The position numbers were made by a program, and so were the translations under genes. The notes below the pieces were generated by a model. That model worked only from the letters and a program-made list of their open reading frames with translations, was not told the DNA's origin and did not search any database. Shown here piece by piece: positions 1 through 9,344 of a stretch of DNA of 64,000 bases. Location of the stretch: contig CP030277.1 of the NCBI GenBank assembly GCA_003330885.1, positions 2,170,001 to 2,234,000 on the forward strand, read 5' to 3'. The stretch is from Rhodobiaceae bacterium (GTDB lineage: Bacteria; Pseudomonadota; Alphaproteobacteria; Parvibaculales; Parvibaculaceae). How positions within the stretch are numbered: the stretch's first letter is position 1; every line of letters starts with the position of its first letter.

Positions 1-100
1 GGCAGCACTTTTGCGTATCATGTGATCATCAGGCGTGGGCTGTCCCGTTACAGCACACCCTGACCTGTGTGTGAGACGATAATAGGTAGCGAGCAATCTG

Positions 101-880
101 ATGTCCGAGAGTTTACTTTTCGCCATATTGGGCTTCCTCGTAGCCTGTCTCCTTGGAACCGTGTTTGCGAGCTTCCTATGGCGGCGGGCTGTCACCGTGA
201 CAACGCGCAGAATTATGGAAGATGAGAATTTTGCCGGTCTGGATGAGGTCGCGGACCTCAAAGCTGACCTGCGCACTGCACAGAACACAATTGGCTCCAA
301 AGACCGCGAAATTGGTGCGGCTGAAACAAAAGCAGCTGAACTAGAGGCAGCAATTGCCGAAGCTAAAGCATCCGGCGAAGGAACCGCAGAAAACCTCAAG
401 CAGGAACTCCAAAACGCAGGAACCGCACTTGAGGCAGCACAGAGCGAAAGAGATGTCGCCAAAGCTGCTCTCACTGCGAAAGATGAAGAGATCAAAGCGG
501 CCGAAGGACGCGTAGAAGCGGCTCAGAAGCGTGTATCTGAATTGGAAAATGCCATTCGTGTGCTTGTCAAAGAAACCTCCCTTTTCGAGGCCAGCGCACC
601 TAGAGAAACACCCTTGGAAGCAAATGCCCCCGAGGCCAAGGCGGTGATTGCCGCCGCTACCACACCAAATGCCGACGGCAGCAAAGAGGACGACGCGAAT
701 TCCCCTGTCGCGGAGATCACCACGTCGACTGAGGCGCCCAAGGCTGAAGAAACAAAGCCGACCGCACCAACAGCATCTGGTGCCGACGACAAAGACACAG
801 CAGAACCGTCATTGGCGATCAGCCGGTCTTTAGAAGAGCGGATTGAAGCTCTGAAACAGGGCGAAAACGCTTCCGCTTAG
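101..880 (+). CDS. single-pass membrane coiled-coil protein, function unknown
   Basis: A 259-residue protein with one N-terminal transmembrane helix (about residues 5-27), a short basic stretch (RRAVTVTTRR) that should sit in the cytoplasm, a long Ala/Glu/Lys-rich predicted coiled coil (about 48-165) and a low-complexity Pro/Thr/Ala/Glu tail. The build (TM, LWRRAV-type basic segment, coiled coil) resembles anchored proteins of unknown role common in Rhizobiales; I recall this only loosely. The ATG at 101 is the first start in frame; its ribosome site is weak. It stands alone, about 240 bases before the cbb3 oxidase operon, and no function can be read from context. Confidence 0.75.
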   Translation: MSESLLFAILGFLVACLLGTVFASFLWRRAVTVTTRRIMEDENFAGLDEVADLKADLRTAQNTIGSKDREIGAAETKAAELEAAIAEAKASGEGTAENLKQELQNAGTALEAAQSERDVAKAALTAKDEEIKAAEGRVEAAQKRVSELENAIRVLVKETSLFEASAPRETPLEANAPEAKAVIAAATTPNADGSKEDDANSPVAEITTSTEAPKAEETKPTAPTASGADDKDTAEPSLAISRSLEERIEALKQGENASA

Positions 881-1048
881 GCAAACGCGTTCTGCCATGG
901 CCCGGACTGACAATCTGTCGCGCGTCATTATTCCACAATAAAACCTAGTGAAAGTTGCTTGCGGCGACTCGACAGCCGTCGCATGCTTATTAAGCCACAG
1001 TCTCGTTGGGGATATTTGGCGGTTTTCTTTGGAAAATCGGTCGTTCAA

Positions 1049-1062
1049 TTGATCTACGGCAA
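1049..1062 (+). promoter_or_regulatory. partial FNR/FixK box upstream of ccoN
   Basis: TTGATCTACGGCAA matches the FNR/FixK consensus TTGAT-N4-ATCAA fully in the left half and in the last three bases of the right half. It lies 60 bases before the ccoN start, where such a site would be expected because cco operons in alphaproteobacteria are usually switched on at low oxygen by FnrL/FixK. The match is imperfect, so this is a candidate only. The rest of 881-1122 shows no gene. Confidence 0.45.
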
Positions 1063-1122
1063 GTACGGGGCGAACGAGTCAATCTAAAGAAGAGCAAGGC
1101 AACAAGCTTTAGGAGATCTATT

Positions 1123-2805
1123 ATGGCGGCTTCCAAAGAAGCGGCCCCAGGCACATTGACAGCTGCGTCTTTTGGCGTTGGCGGTCTCTTTGTGGTCGGT
1201 GCGCTCATTTCAATGTTCATTGCGGCAGGGACACATGACAGCGTCATGGCGTTTCACGCGACCCTTTTCATCCTCTTTTTCGTGCTCGGCATATTTGCCA
1301 TCGGCAAACGCCACTTTGATGCACAGGAAAACCCGCCGGAACCCCCTGCCCGCGACGGCATCGCCTACCATGACGGTCCAATCCGCGTGGCGACCGTCGC
1401 CTCCCTCTTTTGGGGCATCGCAGGGTTCCTGGCAGGACTGGTGATCGCACTGCAACTGGCTTTCCCGGTTCTCAACTTCGATCTAGCCTGGCTGAACTTT
1501 GGGCGCCTTCGTCCCCTCCATACTTCAGCGGTGATTTTTGCCTTTGGGGGCAACGCCCTTATCGCGACATCGCTCTATGTGGTCCAACGGACATGCAAAA
1601 CCCGGATCGCTGGCGATCTGGCACCATGGTTCATTGTATGGGGCTATCAGCTCTTCATCGTACTGGCGGCCACCGGCTATCTGCTGGGTGTCACACAGGG
1701 CAAGGAATATGCAGAACCTGAATGGTATGTAGACCTCTGGCTCACCATCGTCTGGGTCACTTATCTCCTGGTCTTCCTGTTCACTCTGGCCAAGAGAAAA
1801 GAACCCCACATCTATGTGGCGAACTGGTTCTATCTCGCCTTCATCGTCACCATTGCCATGCTGCACCTGGTGAACAATGCGGCAGTGCCCGTCTCGCTGA
1901 CATCGCCTAAGTCCTACATCATCTGGTCTGGCGTCCAAGACGCGCTGATCCAGTGGTGGTATGGCCATAACGCGGTTGGCTTCTTCCTCACCGCTGGCTT
2001 CCTCGGCATGATGTATTACTTCGTGCCAAAGCGGGCAGAACGGCCGGTCTATTCCTACAGACTTTCTATCGTTCACTTCTGGGCACTGATCTTCCTCTAC
2101 ATCTGGGCGGGTCCCCACCATCTGCACTACACAGCTCTGCCTGATTGGGCGCAGACACTGGGCATGACCTTCTCAATCATGCTGTGGATGCCTTCCTGGG
2201 GTGGCATGATCAACGGTCTGATGACCTTGTCAGGTGCCTGGGACAAGCTCAGAACCGACCCGGTTATTCGTATGCTGGTGGTTTCCATCGCCTTCTACGG
2301 CATGTCCACCTTCGAGGGCCCCGTCATGTCCATTAAGGCCGTGAACTCCCTCAGCCACTACACAGACTGGACCATCGGTCACGTGCACTCTGGTGCCCTG
2401 GGTTGGGTTGGTTTCGTGACCTTCGGCGCGATCTACTGCCTGGTCCCATGGTTGTGGAACCGCAAGCAGCTCTACTCTCTTGCCCTTGTTAACTGGCACT
2501 TCTGGATCGCCACACTTGGCATCGTTCTCTACATCACAGCCATGTGGGTCTCTGGGATCCTCCAGGGTCTGATGTGGCGGGCGTATGACAGCCTTGGGTT
2601 CCTCGAATATTCCTTCGTGGAAACAGTTGAAGCCATGCACCCCTTCTACGTAATTCGTGCGATGGGCGGTGGTCTCTTCCTGATCGGGGCGCTCATCATG
2701 GCCTACAACATCTACATGACCATTCAGGGTCGTGTGCGTGAAGGCGAAGCCATGGAACCTGCACCAGCCGGTGACGGACAACTAGCCGCCGTCGGCGCGA
2801 AATAA
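1123..2805 (+). CDS. ccoN: cytochrome c oxidase cbb3-type subunit I (CcoN)
   Basis: Catalytic heme-copper subunit of the high-affinity cbb3 terminal oxidase in the inner membrane; it reduces O2 to water and helps pump protons. The 560-residue protein carries all six metal-binding histidines at family spacing: H133 (LHTS) and H422 for low-spin heme b, H282 (WYGHN), H332 and H333 (GPHHLHY) for CuB, H420 (GHVHSG) for heme b3. Compared with Pseudomonas CcoN it has about 75 extra N-terminal residues forming two additional membrane helices, as in other alphaproteobacteria. The frame is open further upstream, but ATG 1123 has an AGGAG site and begins a natural N-terminus. First gene of ccoNOQP. Confidence 0.97.
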   Translation: MAASKEAAPGTLTAASFGVGGLFVVGALISMFIAAGTHDSVMAFHATLFILFFVLGIFAIGKRHFDAQENPPEPPARDGIAYHDGPIRVATVASLFWGIAGFLAGLVIALQLAFPVLNFDLAWLNFGRLRPLHTSAVIFAFGGNALIATSLYVVQRTCKTRIAGDLAPWFIVWGYQLFIVLAATGYLLGVTQGKEYAEPEWYVDLWLTIVWVTYLLVFLFTLAKRKEPHIYVANWFYLAFIVTIAMLHLVNNAAVPVSLTSPKSYIIWSGVQDALIQWWYGHNAVGFFLTAGFLGMMYYFVPKRAERPVYSYRLSIVHFWALIFLYIWAGPHHLHYTALPDWAQTLGMTFSIMLWMPSWGGMINGLMTLSGAWDKLRTDPVIRMLVVSIAFYGMSTFEGPVMSIKAVNSLSHYTDWTIGHVHSGALGWVGFVTFGAIYCLVPWLWNRKQLYSLALVNWHFWIATLGIVLYITAMWVSGILQGLMWRAYDSLGFLEYSFVETVEAMHPFYVIRAMGGGLFLIGALIMAYNIYMTIQGRVREGEAMEPAPAGDGQLAAVGAK

Positions 2806-2819
2806 GGAGGACAGGTCCT

Positions 2820-3548
2820 ATGTCTAGATTTTCACATGCCACCATCGAGAAAAACTCGATCCTCCTTCTTGTCCTGACTCTGATCGCTGTTGCGATCGGT
2901 GGTCTGGTCGAGATCGTGCCCACCTTCCTCATCAAGACCACGGTCGAAGATGTGGAAGGGGTGCGCCCCTACACTCCGCTGGAACTAGCGGGACGGGACA
3001 TCTATGTCCGCGAAGGCTGCTACGCCTGCCACAGTCAGATGATCCGGTCTCTTCGCTCTGAGGTGGAACGCTATGGGCACTACTCACTTGCCGCAGAAAG
3101 CAAGTACGACCACCCGTTCCAATGGGGATCGAAAAGAACCGGGCCGGACCTCGCCCGTGTCGGCGGAAAATATTCAGACGAATGGCACCGGGTTCACATG
3201 GCAGATCCTCGCGCTGTCGTGCCGGAGTCGGTCATGCCTGGATATCCTTTCCTGGCAGAGACACCACTGGCCACCCACGATATGCAGAACAGCCTGAAAG
3301 TGCTGGCTCTGTTGGGCACGCCTTACTCTGAGGAGATGGTGACCGAAACCCTCAACGATCTCTACGTCCAGCAAAACCCGGACGAAGACTATGATCCGAT
3401 GGTTGAGCGCTATCCAGGTGCTGTCGTTTCCAACTTCGACGGCAACCCAGAAGTGGTGACGGAGCTCGATGCCATGATCGCTTACATGCAGATGCTGGGC
3501 ACGCTGGTGGATTTCTCCACTGTCGAACGCTCAACACTCGTGCAATAG
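2820..3548 (+). CDS. ccoO: cytochrome c oxidase cbb3-type subunit II (CcoO)
   Basis: Membrane-anchored mono-heme cytochrome c that passes electrons from CcoP to CcoN. One N-terminal membrane helix (about residues 13-34), then a periplasmic domain with the heme c site CYACH (C67, C70, H71) and a candidate distal methionine in VMPGYP near residue 140. Starts 14 bases after ccoN with an AAGGAGG ribosome site overlapping the ccoN stop. 242 residues is the usual family length. Confidence 0.97.
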   Translation: MSRFSHATIEKNSILLLVLTLIAVAIGGLVEIVPTFLIKTTVEDVEGVRPYTPLELAGRDIYVREGCYACHSQMIRSLRSEVERYGHYSLAAESKYDHPFQWGSKRTGPDLARVGGKYSDEWHRVHMADPRAVVPESVMPGYPFLAETPLATHDMQNSLKVLALLGTPYSEEMVTETLNDLYVQQNPDEDYDPMVERYPGAVVSNFDGNPEVVTELDAMIAYMQMLGTLVDFSTVERSTLVQ

Positions 3549-3558
3549 GAGAAGATTG

Positions 3559-3738
3559 ATGGATTACGAAACATTTTCGATCTTCGCCGGCACCTGGGGA
3601 CTTGTCCTTCTGGTGATCATGTTCACAGCTGCAATGGCCTACGCGCTTTGGCCCTCCAACAAAGAGATGTTTGAGCACGCAGCCCAATTGCCGCTTGATA
3701 CAGACAATCCTTCTGATAAGAGAGAGCCCCGGTCATGA
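3559..3738 (+). CDS. ccoQ: cbb3-type oxidase small subunit CcoQ
   Basis: A 59-residue protein with a single membrane helix (about residues 9-30) and a short charged cytoplasmic tail, in the fixed ccoN-O-Q-P position. CcoQ/FixQ stabilises the oxidase complex. A TTG at 3556 is in frame, but ATG 3559 sits at better distance from the AGGAGAAG site that begins at the ccoO stop. Its stop overlaps the ccoP start (ATGA), indicating translational coupling. Confidence 0.93.
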   Translation: MDYETFSIFAGTWGLVLLVIMFTAAMAYALWPSNKEMFEHAAQLPLDTDNPSDKREPRS

Positions 3739-4619
3739 CCGATACGAAACACACAGATGACGTGACCGGCGTCGACACAACCGGTCATCAATGGGATGAC
3801 ATTCGCGAGTTGAACAACCCGCTGCCAAAATGGTGGGTCTACAGCTTCTATGCCTGCATCGTATGGTCGGTTGCCTACTGGATCGTCATGCCAGCCTGGC
3901 CGATCTTCATGAACGGCGCATGGACCTATACCGGTGGTGTCATCGGCTACGACCAACGGGTCGTTGTCGAAAATGACATTGCCGAGGTCACAGCGGGACG
4001 CCAGGTCTTTCTGGACCAGATTAGCGCTCAGGACCTCCCAACCATCCAGCAAAATGCGGAACTCATGGAAGTCGCCCTTGCTGGTGGTCGTGCGGCCTTT
4101 GGTGACAATTGTGCACCCTGCCATGGCTCAGGTGCTCAAGGCTCAACCGGCTTCCCAAACCTCAATGATGATGACTGGATTTGGGGCGGGTCGCTGGAAG
4201 ACATCCACGTCACCCTGAAACACGGCATCCGTTGGGAAGCAGATGACGATACGCGCTTCAATGAAATGCCGCGCTATCTGACCGATGAAATCCTGACCGC
4301 CGATCAGGTGAGCGACGTCACAGATTATGTCCTCACCCTGTCGGGCACCGCAGAGATCACAGAAGCCTCAACACGAGGCTCAGAGGTCTTCGCAAGAGAG
4401 TGCACAGCCTGCCACATGGATGGTGGTATCGGAAACCGGGAACTCGGCGCGCCAAACCTCGCCGACGCCATCTGGCTCTACGGCGGTGATCGTGCATCGG
4501 TCTATGAAAGCGTTGCCAATGCGCGCGCTGGTCAGATGCCTGCTTGGGGCGACCGGTTGGACCCAGTTACAGTGAAGCAGCTCGCCCTCTACGTCCACGC
4601 ACTGGGCGGCGGCGAATAA
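3735..4619 (+). CDS. ccoP: cytochrome c oxidase cbb3-type subunit III (CcoP)
   Basis: Di-heme c-type subunit that accepts electrons from soluble or membrane cytochrome c and hands them to CcoO. The 294 residues comprise a cytoplasmic N-terminus, one membrane helix (about 35-57), and two cytochrome c domains with CAPCH (C126, C129, H130) and CTACH (C223, C226, H227). The N-terminal segment has the FixP-type WWVYSFYA signature. Starts inside the ccoQ stop codon. It is the last gene of the structural operon; an unusual pair of inverted repeats follows. Confidence 0.97.
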   Translation: MTDTKHTDDVTGVDTTGHQWDDIRELNNPLPKWWVYSFYACIVWSVAYWIVMPAWPIFMNGAWTYTGGVIGYDQRVVVENDIAEVTAGRQVFLDQISAQDLPTIQQNAELMEVALAGGRAAFGDNCAPCHGSGAQGSTGFPNLNDDDWIWGGSLEDIHVTLKHGIRWEADDDTRFNEMPRYLTDEILTADQVSDVTDYVLTLSGTAEITEASTRGSEVFARECTACHMDGGIGNRELGAPNLADAIWLYGGDRASVYESVANARAGQMPAWGDRLDPVTVKQLALYVHALGGGE

Positions 4620-4624
4620 CGGAC

Positions 4625-4653
4625 GGTCTAAGGCTCTTTACGAGCCTTAGACC
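4625..4653 (+). terminator. perfect 12-bp hairpin just after ccoP
   Basis: GGTCTAAGGCTC (4625-4636) pairs perfectly with GAGCCTTAGACC (4642-4653) across a 5-base loop, 5 bases after the ccoP stop. There is no T-run after it, so it may be a processing or mRNA 3'-end stabilising hairpin rather than a classical terminator. Its right arm shares GACC (4650-4653) with the next inverted repeat. Confidence 0.6.
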
Positions 4654-4710
4654 ACCTTTCAGAATGGTTCGTTGATCAAGCGTTAAGACGAAGCATTCTG
4701 AAAGGTGGTC
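4650..4710. repeat. 16-bp perfect inverted repeat, ccoP-ccoG gap
   Basis: GACCACCTTTCAGAAT (4650-4665) is exactly repeated in inverse at 4695-4710. Pairing continues inward with one mismatch (TTCGT with ACGAA), giving a stem of more than 20 pairs. The loop contains the palindrome TTGATCAA (4673-4680). It overlaps the preceding hairpin by four bases so both cannot form fully at once. The remaining 170 bases before ccoG show no gene. Confidence 0.7.
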
Positions 4711-4878
4711 GACAGAAACAGGAACGCAGGCAGATTGCCGCAGCGGCCCTTCGCCACGGCGAATTTTCGTCAATCACCCAGTACATAAAAGTCGCTGCCT
4801 GGACGGGAGGTCCCTGCGGGGAAGGCAACGCATAGACCACACACTCCGCTGCGATCCAGCGGTACAGAAGAGGCGGAC

Positions 4879-6423
4879 ATGACCAGCGACGCGTCAACAG
4901 CCGGACCCGAAACTGCAGGAGCAGGACTCACCTCCCTCATTGGTGAGGCCGAAAAGCTCGCAAATCCACATGGGCACGAAGGAGAAACCGCAACAGCGGT
5001 GAACTCCGAGAAAAACCGCTCCCTCTATGCAAGCCGCATCAAGATTTACCCCAAGCTCGTCCATGGCCGCTATCGACTGGTCAAATGGATCGTCATGGCC
5101 ATCACGCTGGGCGTCTATTATGTGACGCCATGGATCCGTTGGGACCGAGGCCCTTTTGCGCCGGACCAGGCAGTCCTTCTCGATTTCCCTCATCGGCGTT
5201 TTTATTTTTTCTGGATCGAGATCTGGCCGCAGGAGGTTTATTATCTGACGGGCCTCCTTATCCTGGCTTCTGTTCTTCTCTTTCTGGTGACGTCCCTCGC
5301 CGGTCGTGTCTGGTGCGGCTATACCTGCCCCCAGACCGTGTGGACGGACCTCTTCATCTATATCGAACGTTTGATCGAAGGAGATCGCTCCGCCCGCATC
5401 CGATTGGATAAATCATCATTTTCTCTCAACAAGCTTGTTCGCAAAGTATCCAAACATGCAGTTTGGCTGATTGTCGCCGTTGCCACAGGTGGGGCGTGGG
5501 TCTTCTACTTTGACGATGCCCCGACGCTTGCGGCAAACCTGCTCACCTTCAGTGCGGACCCAGTCGCCTATCTCTTCATCGCGATTTTCGCTGCCTTCAC
5601 CTATGTCTTTGGTGGCCTCGCCCGAGAGCAGGTCTGCACTTACATGTGCCCCTGGCCGCGTATTCAGGGTGCGATGTTTGACGACGAGTCTTTCCTCGTT
5701 ACTTACAAATATGACCGCGGAGATCCACGCGGCCCTCACAAAAAGAACACAAGTTGGGATGGGCGCGGCGATTGCATCGACTGCGGGCAATGCGTAGCCG
5801 CCTGCCCCATGGGCATCGACATTCGTGATGGCATGCAGCTCGAATGCATCCAATGCGCTCTCTGCATTGATGCATGCGACGACATCATGGCGAAGGTCGG
5901 CCGTCCACGAGGTTTGATCGAATATGACACGCCAGCCAATATGGACCGACGCCTTGCGAGCGAAAAAGAGCGCTTCCATATCTTCCGGCCGCGAACAGTC
6001 ATCTATATGGGCATACTTGTCCTGGTGAGCGCCATCATGTTCTTCTCACTAGCAACACGCGGTGCCATCGACCTCAATGTCCTGCGCGACCGCAATCCGC
6101 TCTTTGTCCAGCTTTCTGATGGCAGCATCCGGAACGGATACACCGTGAAGATCATCAATAAGGTGCACGCGGAACAGGCATTCTCCATCCGCATTGACGG
6201 TCTGCCCTCGGCCCAATTGATCCAACAGGGTGTGAGCGCTGGCGACAGCGTCAAAACAGCTATCGACCCGGACAGCCTGAAAGACATCAAGACATTTGTC
6301 ATTCTGCCGCGCGACGCCTTAGGCTCACTGGACGAGGGCGAAGCAACCCTTCGGTTTATCGTCGAAAACATGAGCACAGGCGAAACGGTCTACAACGAGA
6401 CAAGTTTCAGAGGTCCAAGATGA
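4879..6423 (+). CDS. ccoG: cbb3 oxidase accessory ferredoxin-like protein CcoG/RdxA/FixG
   Basis: Polytopic membrane iron-sulfur protein of 514 residues, implicated as a copper reductase in cbb3 oxidase assembly. Membrane helices lie around residues 68-85, 122-140, 193-211, 225-246 and 373-391. Cysteine motifs in the membrane part (CGYTCP near 146-151, CTYMCP near 253-258) are followed by two 4Fe-4S ferredoxin motifs: C299/C302/C305/C309 and C323/C326/C329/C333. A C-terminal immunoglobulin-like domain (about 400-510) is typical of FixG. It begins the ccoGHIS group and its stop overlaps the ccoH start (ATGA). Confidence 0.95.
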   Translation: MTSDASTAGPETAGAGLTSLIGEAEKLANPHGHEGETATAVNSEKNRSLYASRIKIYPKLVHGRYRLVKWIVMAITLGVYYVTPWIRWDRGPFAPDQAVLLDFPHRRFYFFWIEIWPQEVYYLTGLLILASVLLFLVTSLAGRVWCGYTCPQTVWTDLFIYIERLIEGDRSARIRLDKSSFSLNKLVRKVSKHAVWLIVAVATGGAWVFYFDDAPTLAANLLTFSADPVAYLFIAIFAAFTYVFGGLAREQVCTYMCPWPRIQGAMFDDESFLVTYKYDRGDPRGPHKKNTSWDGRGDCIDCGQCVAACPMGIDIRDGMQLECIQCALCIDACDDIMAKVGRPRGLIEYDTPANMDRRLASEKERFHIFRPRTVIYMGILVLVSAIMFFSLATRGAIDLNVLRDRNPLFVQLSDGSIRNGYTVKIINKVHAEQAFSIRIDGLPSAQLIQQGVSAGDSVKTAIDPDSLKDIKTFVILPRDALGSLDEGEATLRFIVENMSTGETVYNETSFRGPR

Positions 6424-6941
6424 GCATCGACACAAGCACTGACAAAATCTGGACGGGCCGCCGAATACTAATTGGGTTGAGTGCGTTCTTTCTGTCGGTG
6501 TTTGCCGCCAATGGCATCATGGTCTTCTACGCCCTGACAACATTTGATGGCGTTGAAACAGATGACGCCTACCGAAAAGGTCGCGCCTACAATCATGTAC
6601 TGGAAGCCAATGCCGCTCAGAATGCTCTGGGCTGGACCACGACGATCGAAATCATGTCGTCCCGTTCTCCAGAAGGAGTCTCGGTCTATACAAAGGTGAC
6701 AGTCACCACCGCTGATGGACAGGCAGCTCCGATGGTAAATCCAACCCTCACCTTCTGGCGCCCAACCGTGCAAGGTATGGATGCAGAGGCAGAGATTACT
6801 GCAGCCGGGGATGGCACCTACCAGGGTACAGCCCAGCTCCAGCGTCCGGGAAACTGGATCGTCCGACTGAATGCGGAGACCGCCGACGGCAGACCCTATG
6901 TCTATGAGGAACGCCAGTTCATACAACCCGGCGCCGGATGA
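6420..6941 (+). CDS. ccoH: cbb3 oxidase assembly protein CcoH/FixH
   Basis: A 173-residue protein with one N-terminal membrane helix (about residues 14-36) and a periplasmic beta-rich domain, matching FixH/CcoH. The family interacts with the cbb3 complex during assembly and shares the YxxGxxYN-like motif (YRKGRAYN) seen here after the helix. Overlaps ccoG by four bases and ends five bases before ccoI, so ccoG-H-I are translationally coupled. Confidence 0.93.
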   Translation: MSIDTSTDKIWTGRRILIGLSAFFLSVFAANGIMVFYALTTFDGVETDDAYRKGRAYNHVLEANAAQNALGWTTTIEIMSSRSPEGVSVYTKVTVTTADGQAAPMVNPTLTFWRPTVQGMDAEAEITAAGDGTYQGTAQLQRPGNWIVRLNAETADGRPYVYEERQFIQPGAG

Positions 6942-6945
6942 GCTC

Positions 6946-9195
6946 ATGAGTGACACCACCCTTGATGCAAACCTGTTCGTGCGTGGCGATGACGAGACCG
7001 CTCAAATCGATCTTGTGGTGGAAGGCATGCACTGCGCGGGGTGCATGCAGAAAATCGAAAAAGGCTTAGGCCGCGTTGAGGGCGTGACCAACGCTCGTTG
7101 CAATCTTTCGACGAAGCGGGTGGCCGTCTCCTGGCAGCGTGGCACCACAACCGGTGACGACGTAATCGCCGAACTTGGATCACTAGGCTTCAGTGCTGTC
7201 CCCTTTGATCCAAAGCTTGTCGGCGCGATTGACGAAACAGAAGCGCGCCAGCTTCTCCGCGCCATGGGCATTGCAGGTTTTGCCGCTGCCAATGTGATGT
7301 TGCTGTCCGTCTCTGTCTGGTCCGGCCTTGTGAGCGACATGGAGCTTGAAACACGTGCGCTGTTTCACTGGCTCTCTGCTCTCATCGCCCTACCCGCGGT
7401 CGCCTACGCAGGACGGCCCTTTTTTGGCTCCGCCTGGGCCGCGCTCAAGGCACGCACAACCAACATGGATGTGCCCATCTCTCTGGCAGTCTTACTCGCC
7501 TGCTCCATGAGCCTCGTTCAAACGCTTCAAAATGCAGAACATGTCTATTTTGATGCGAGCATTACCCTCCTGTTTTTCCTACTGATCGGCCGCTACCTGG
7601 ATGTGCAGACACGCGCCAAGGCCTGCTCCGTCGCACAGAACCTATTAGCGCTCCGCGCAGTCGCTGCAACGCTGGTGGACACAGACGGTAAAACACGGTC
7701 TGTGCCTGTTGATACGCTAGAACCAGGCATGATCGTCTCTATCGCGGCTGGTCAGCGCTTGCCCGCCGACGGCGTCATAACAGAAGGCCTCAGTGACATC
7801 GACACAAGCCTCGTGACGGGCGAAAGCCTACCCACGACGGTCGATATCGGCACGCCTGTTTATGCGGGCACGCTGAACCTGGCTGCGCCGCTGCTGGTGA
7901 AGGTGACGGCCAAGGACGACGCATCGCTCCTGTCTGAAATTGTGCGCCTGATGGAATCAGCCGAACAAGGCCGCGCGGGATATGTTCGTTTGGCTGACCG
8001 GATCGCCAGCAAATATGCACCGACCGTCCATGCCCTGGCCGCAGCCACCCTCATTCTCTGGATCGCCCTTGGCGCGGGCTGGCAGGTCGGCCTCATGAAC
8101 GCCATCGCTGTCCTGATCATCACCTGCCCCTGTGCGCTCGGACTTGCGGTTCCTGTCGTCCAGGTTGTTGCCAGTGGTCGCCTGCTGAAGCTCGGTATCC
8201 TAGTCAAAGCGCCCGATGCCTTAGAACGCCTCGCACAAATCGACACCATTGTCTTTGACAAGACAGGAACGCTGACACTCGGCGAACCTAAACTCACAAA
8301 CGTGGATACTATCGCGGCCCACGACCTCGCACTCGCCGCGGCATTGGCCGCACGAAGCAACCATCCACTCGCCCGCGCAGTCTCAATCGCAGCAGATGGC
8401 ATCTCCCTTCCTGTCCTCACAAACATTTCCGAAACACCGGGCTTTGGCGTTGAAGGGGAACAGGACGGCGAAACCCTGCGCTTGGGAAGCCGCGTCTGGA
8501 CGGATGCGGAAGGTCCAGCAGCTTGCGGACCGGAACTCTGGCTCCGTCGGGGAACAGCGGCGCCTGTCCAATTCACCTTTGCCGACCTTCTCAGAGAAGA
8601 TGCAAAAGCGGTCGTCAATCATCTAAGCAAGACCTACGACGTGGTTCTGCTGTCCGGCGATCAGAAGCCTGTGGCAAAATCTGTCGCCGAAGACCTTGGC
8701 ATTGCCAATTGGGCGGCAGAACAAACCCCGGCAGACAAAATCGCCAAAATCGACACCATGACCAAAGCAGGTAAGACTGTCCTCATGGTGGGTGACGGCT
8801 TGAACGACGCGCCGGCATTGAAAGCAGCCCACGTCTCCATGTCACCTGCAAGCGCTGCTGACATTTCCCAGACCGCCGCTGACTTTGTTTTCCAGGGCAC
8901 ACACCTCGGCGCTGTTGCGGACACACTTTCCACAGCCACCCGCTCCCGCCGCCTTGTCTTCCAGAATTTCGGATTGGCAATCGGATATAATTTCGTTGCG
9001 GTGCCGCTCGCCGTGATGGGCTTTGTCACACCGCTGGTGGCAGCTGTGGCCATGTCATCATCATCATTGATTGTGACCCTCAACGCTCTTCGTTTGGGCC
9101 TCGAGCGTTTTCAGGATAAGTGGCAACGGTTATCCGTCCGAAAACGCGAGAAAACAACGAACCTAGAGTCTGGAAACACACCATGGACGCGCTGA
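6946..9195 (+). CDS. ccoI: copper-transporting P-type ATPase CcoI/FixI
   Basis: P1B-type ATPase that supplies copper to the cbb3 oxidase. The 749 residues hold an N-terminal heavy-metal domain with GMHCAGC (C30, C33), eight predicted membrane helices, the intramembrane CPC ion motif (C394, C396), the phosphorylation motif DKTGT (D438) and the hinge motif GDGLNDAP near 625-632. The reading frame is open upstream into ccoH, but ATG 6946 lies directly after the ccoH stop and starts a standard N-terminus. Overlaps ccoS by 13 bases. Confidence 0.96.
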   Translation: MSDTTLDANLFVRGDDETAQIDLVVEGMHCAGCMQKIEKGLGRVEGVTNARCNLSTKRVAVSWQRGTTTGDDVIAELGSLGFSAVPFDPKLVGAIDETEARQLLRAMGIAGFAAANVMLLSVSVWSGLVSDMELETRALFHWLSALIALPAVAYAGRPFFGSAWAALKARTTNMDVPISLAVLLACSMSLVQTLQNAEHVYFDASITLLFFLLIGRYLDVQTRAKACSVAQNLLALRAVAATLVDTDGKTRSVPVDTLEPGMIVSIAAGQRLPADGVITEGLSDIDTSLVTGESLPTTVDIGTPVYAGTLNLAAPLLVKVTAKDDASLLSEIVRLMESAEQGRAGYVRLADRIASKYAPTVHALAAATLILWIALGAGWQVGLMNAIAVLIITCPCALGLAVPVVQVVASGRLLKLGILVKAPDALERLAQIDTIVFDKTGTLTLGEPKLTNVDTIAAHDLALAAALAARSNHPLARAVSIAADGISLPVLTNISETPGFGVEGEQDGETLRLGSRVWTDAEGPAACGPELWLRRGTAAPVQFTFADLLREDAKAVVNHLSKTYDVVLLSGDQKPVAKSVAEDLGIANWAAEQTPADKIAKIDTMTKAGKTVLMVGDGLNDAPALKAAHVSMSPASAADISQTAADFVFQGTHLGAVADTLSTATRSRRLVFQNFGLAIGYNFVAVPLAVMGFVTPLVAAVAMSSSSLIVTLNALRLGLERFQDKWQRLSVRKREKTTNLESGNTPWTR

Positions 9196-9338
9196 TCTTT
9201 CTGATCCCGATCGCGCTGGGCCTTGGCCTGTTGGGCCTCGGTGCTTTTCTCTGGTCTTTGAAATCAGGTCAGTATGACGATATGGACGGTGCCGCAGAGC
9301 GCATTCTCTTCGACGACGACACGCCTCCGAACCAATAG
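9183..9338 (+). CDS. ccoS: cbb3 oxidase maturation protein CcoS
   Basis: A 51-residue single-helix membrane protein (helix about residues 3-24) with the family pattern LxSGQYDDxxG (LKSGQYDDMDG) followed by an acidic tail. CcoS is needed for cofactor insertion into CcoN. It starts inside the end of ccoI at ATG 9183 and ends six bases from the convergent DUF2189 gene. Confidence 0.95.
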   Translation: MDALIFLIPIALGLGLLGLGAFLWSLKSGQYDDMDGAAERILFDDDTPPNQ

Positions 9339-9344
9339 CGGCGC

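Noticed and set aside
1525-2127. Open frame of 200 codons on the minus strand
   Set aside because: Antisense to ccoN; no recognisable protein features.
4673-4680. TTGATCAA as an FNR site
   Set aside because: Half-sites abut without the four-base spacer; it is the loop of a larger inverted repeat.
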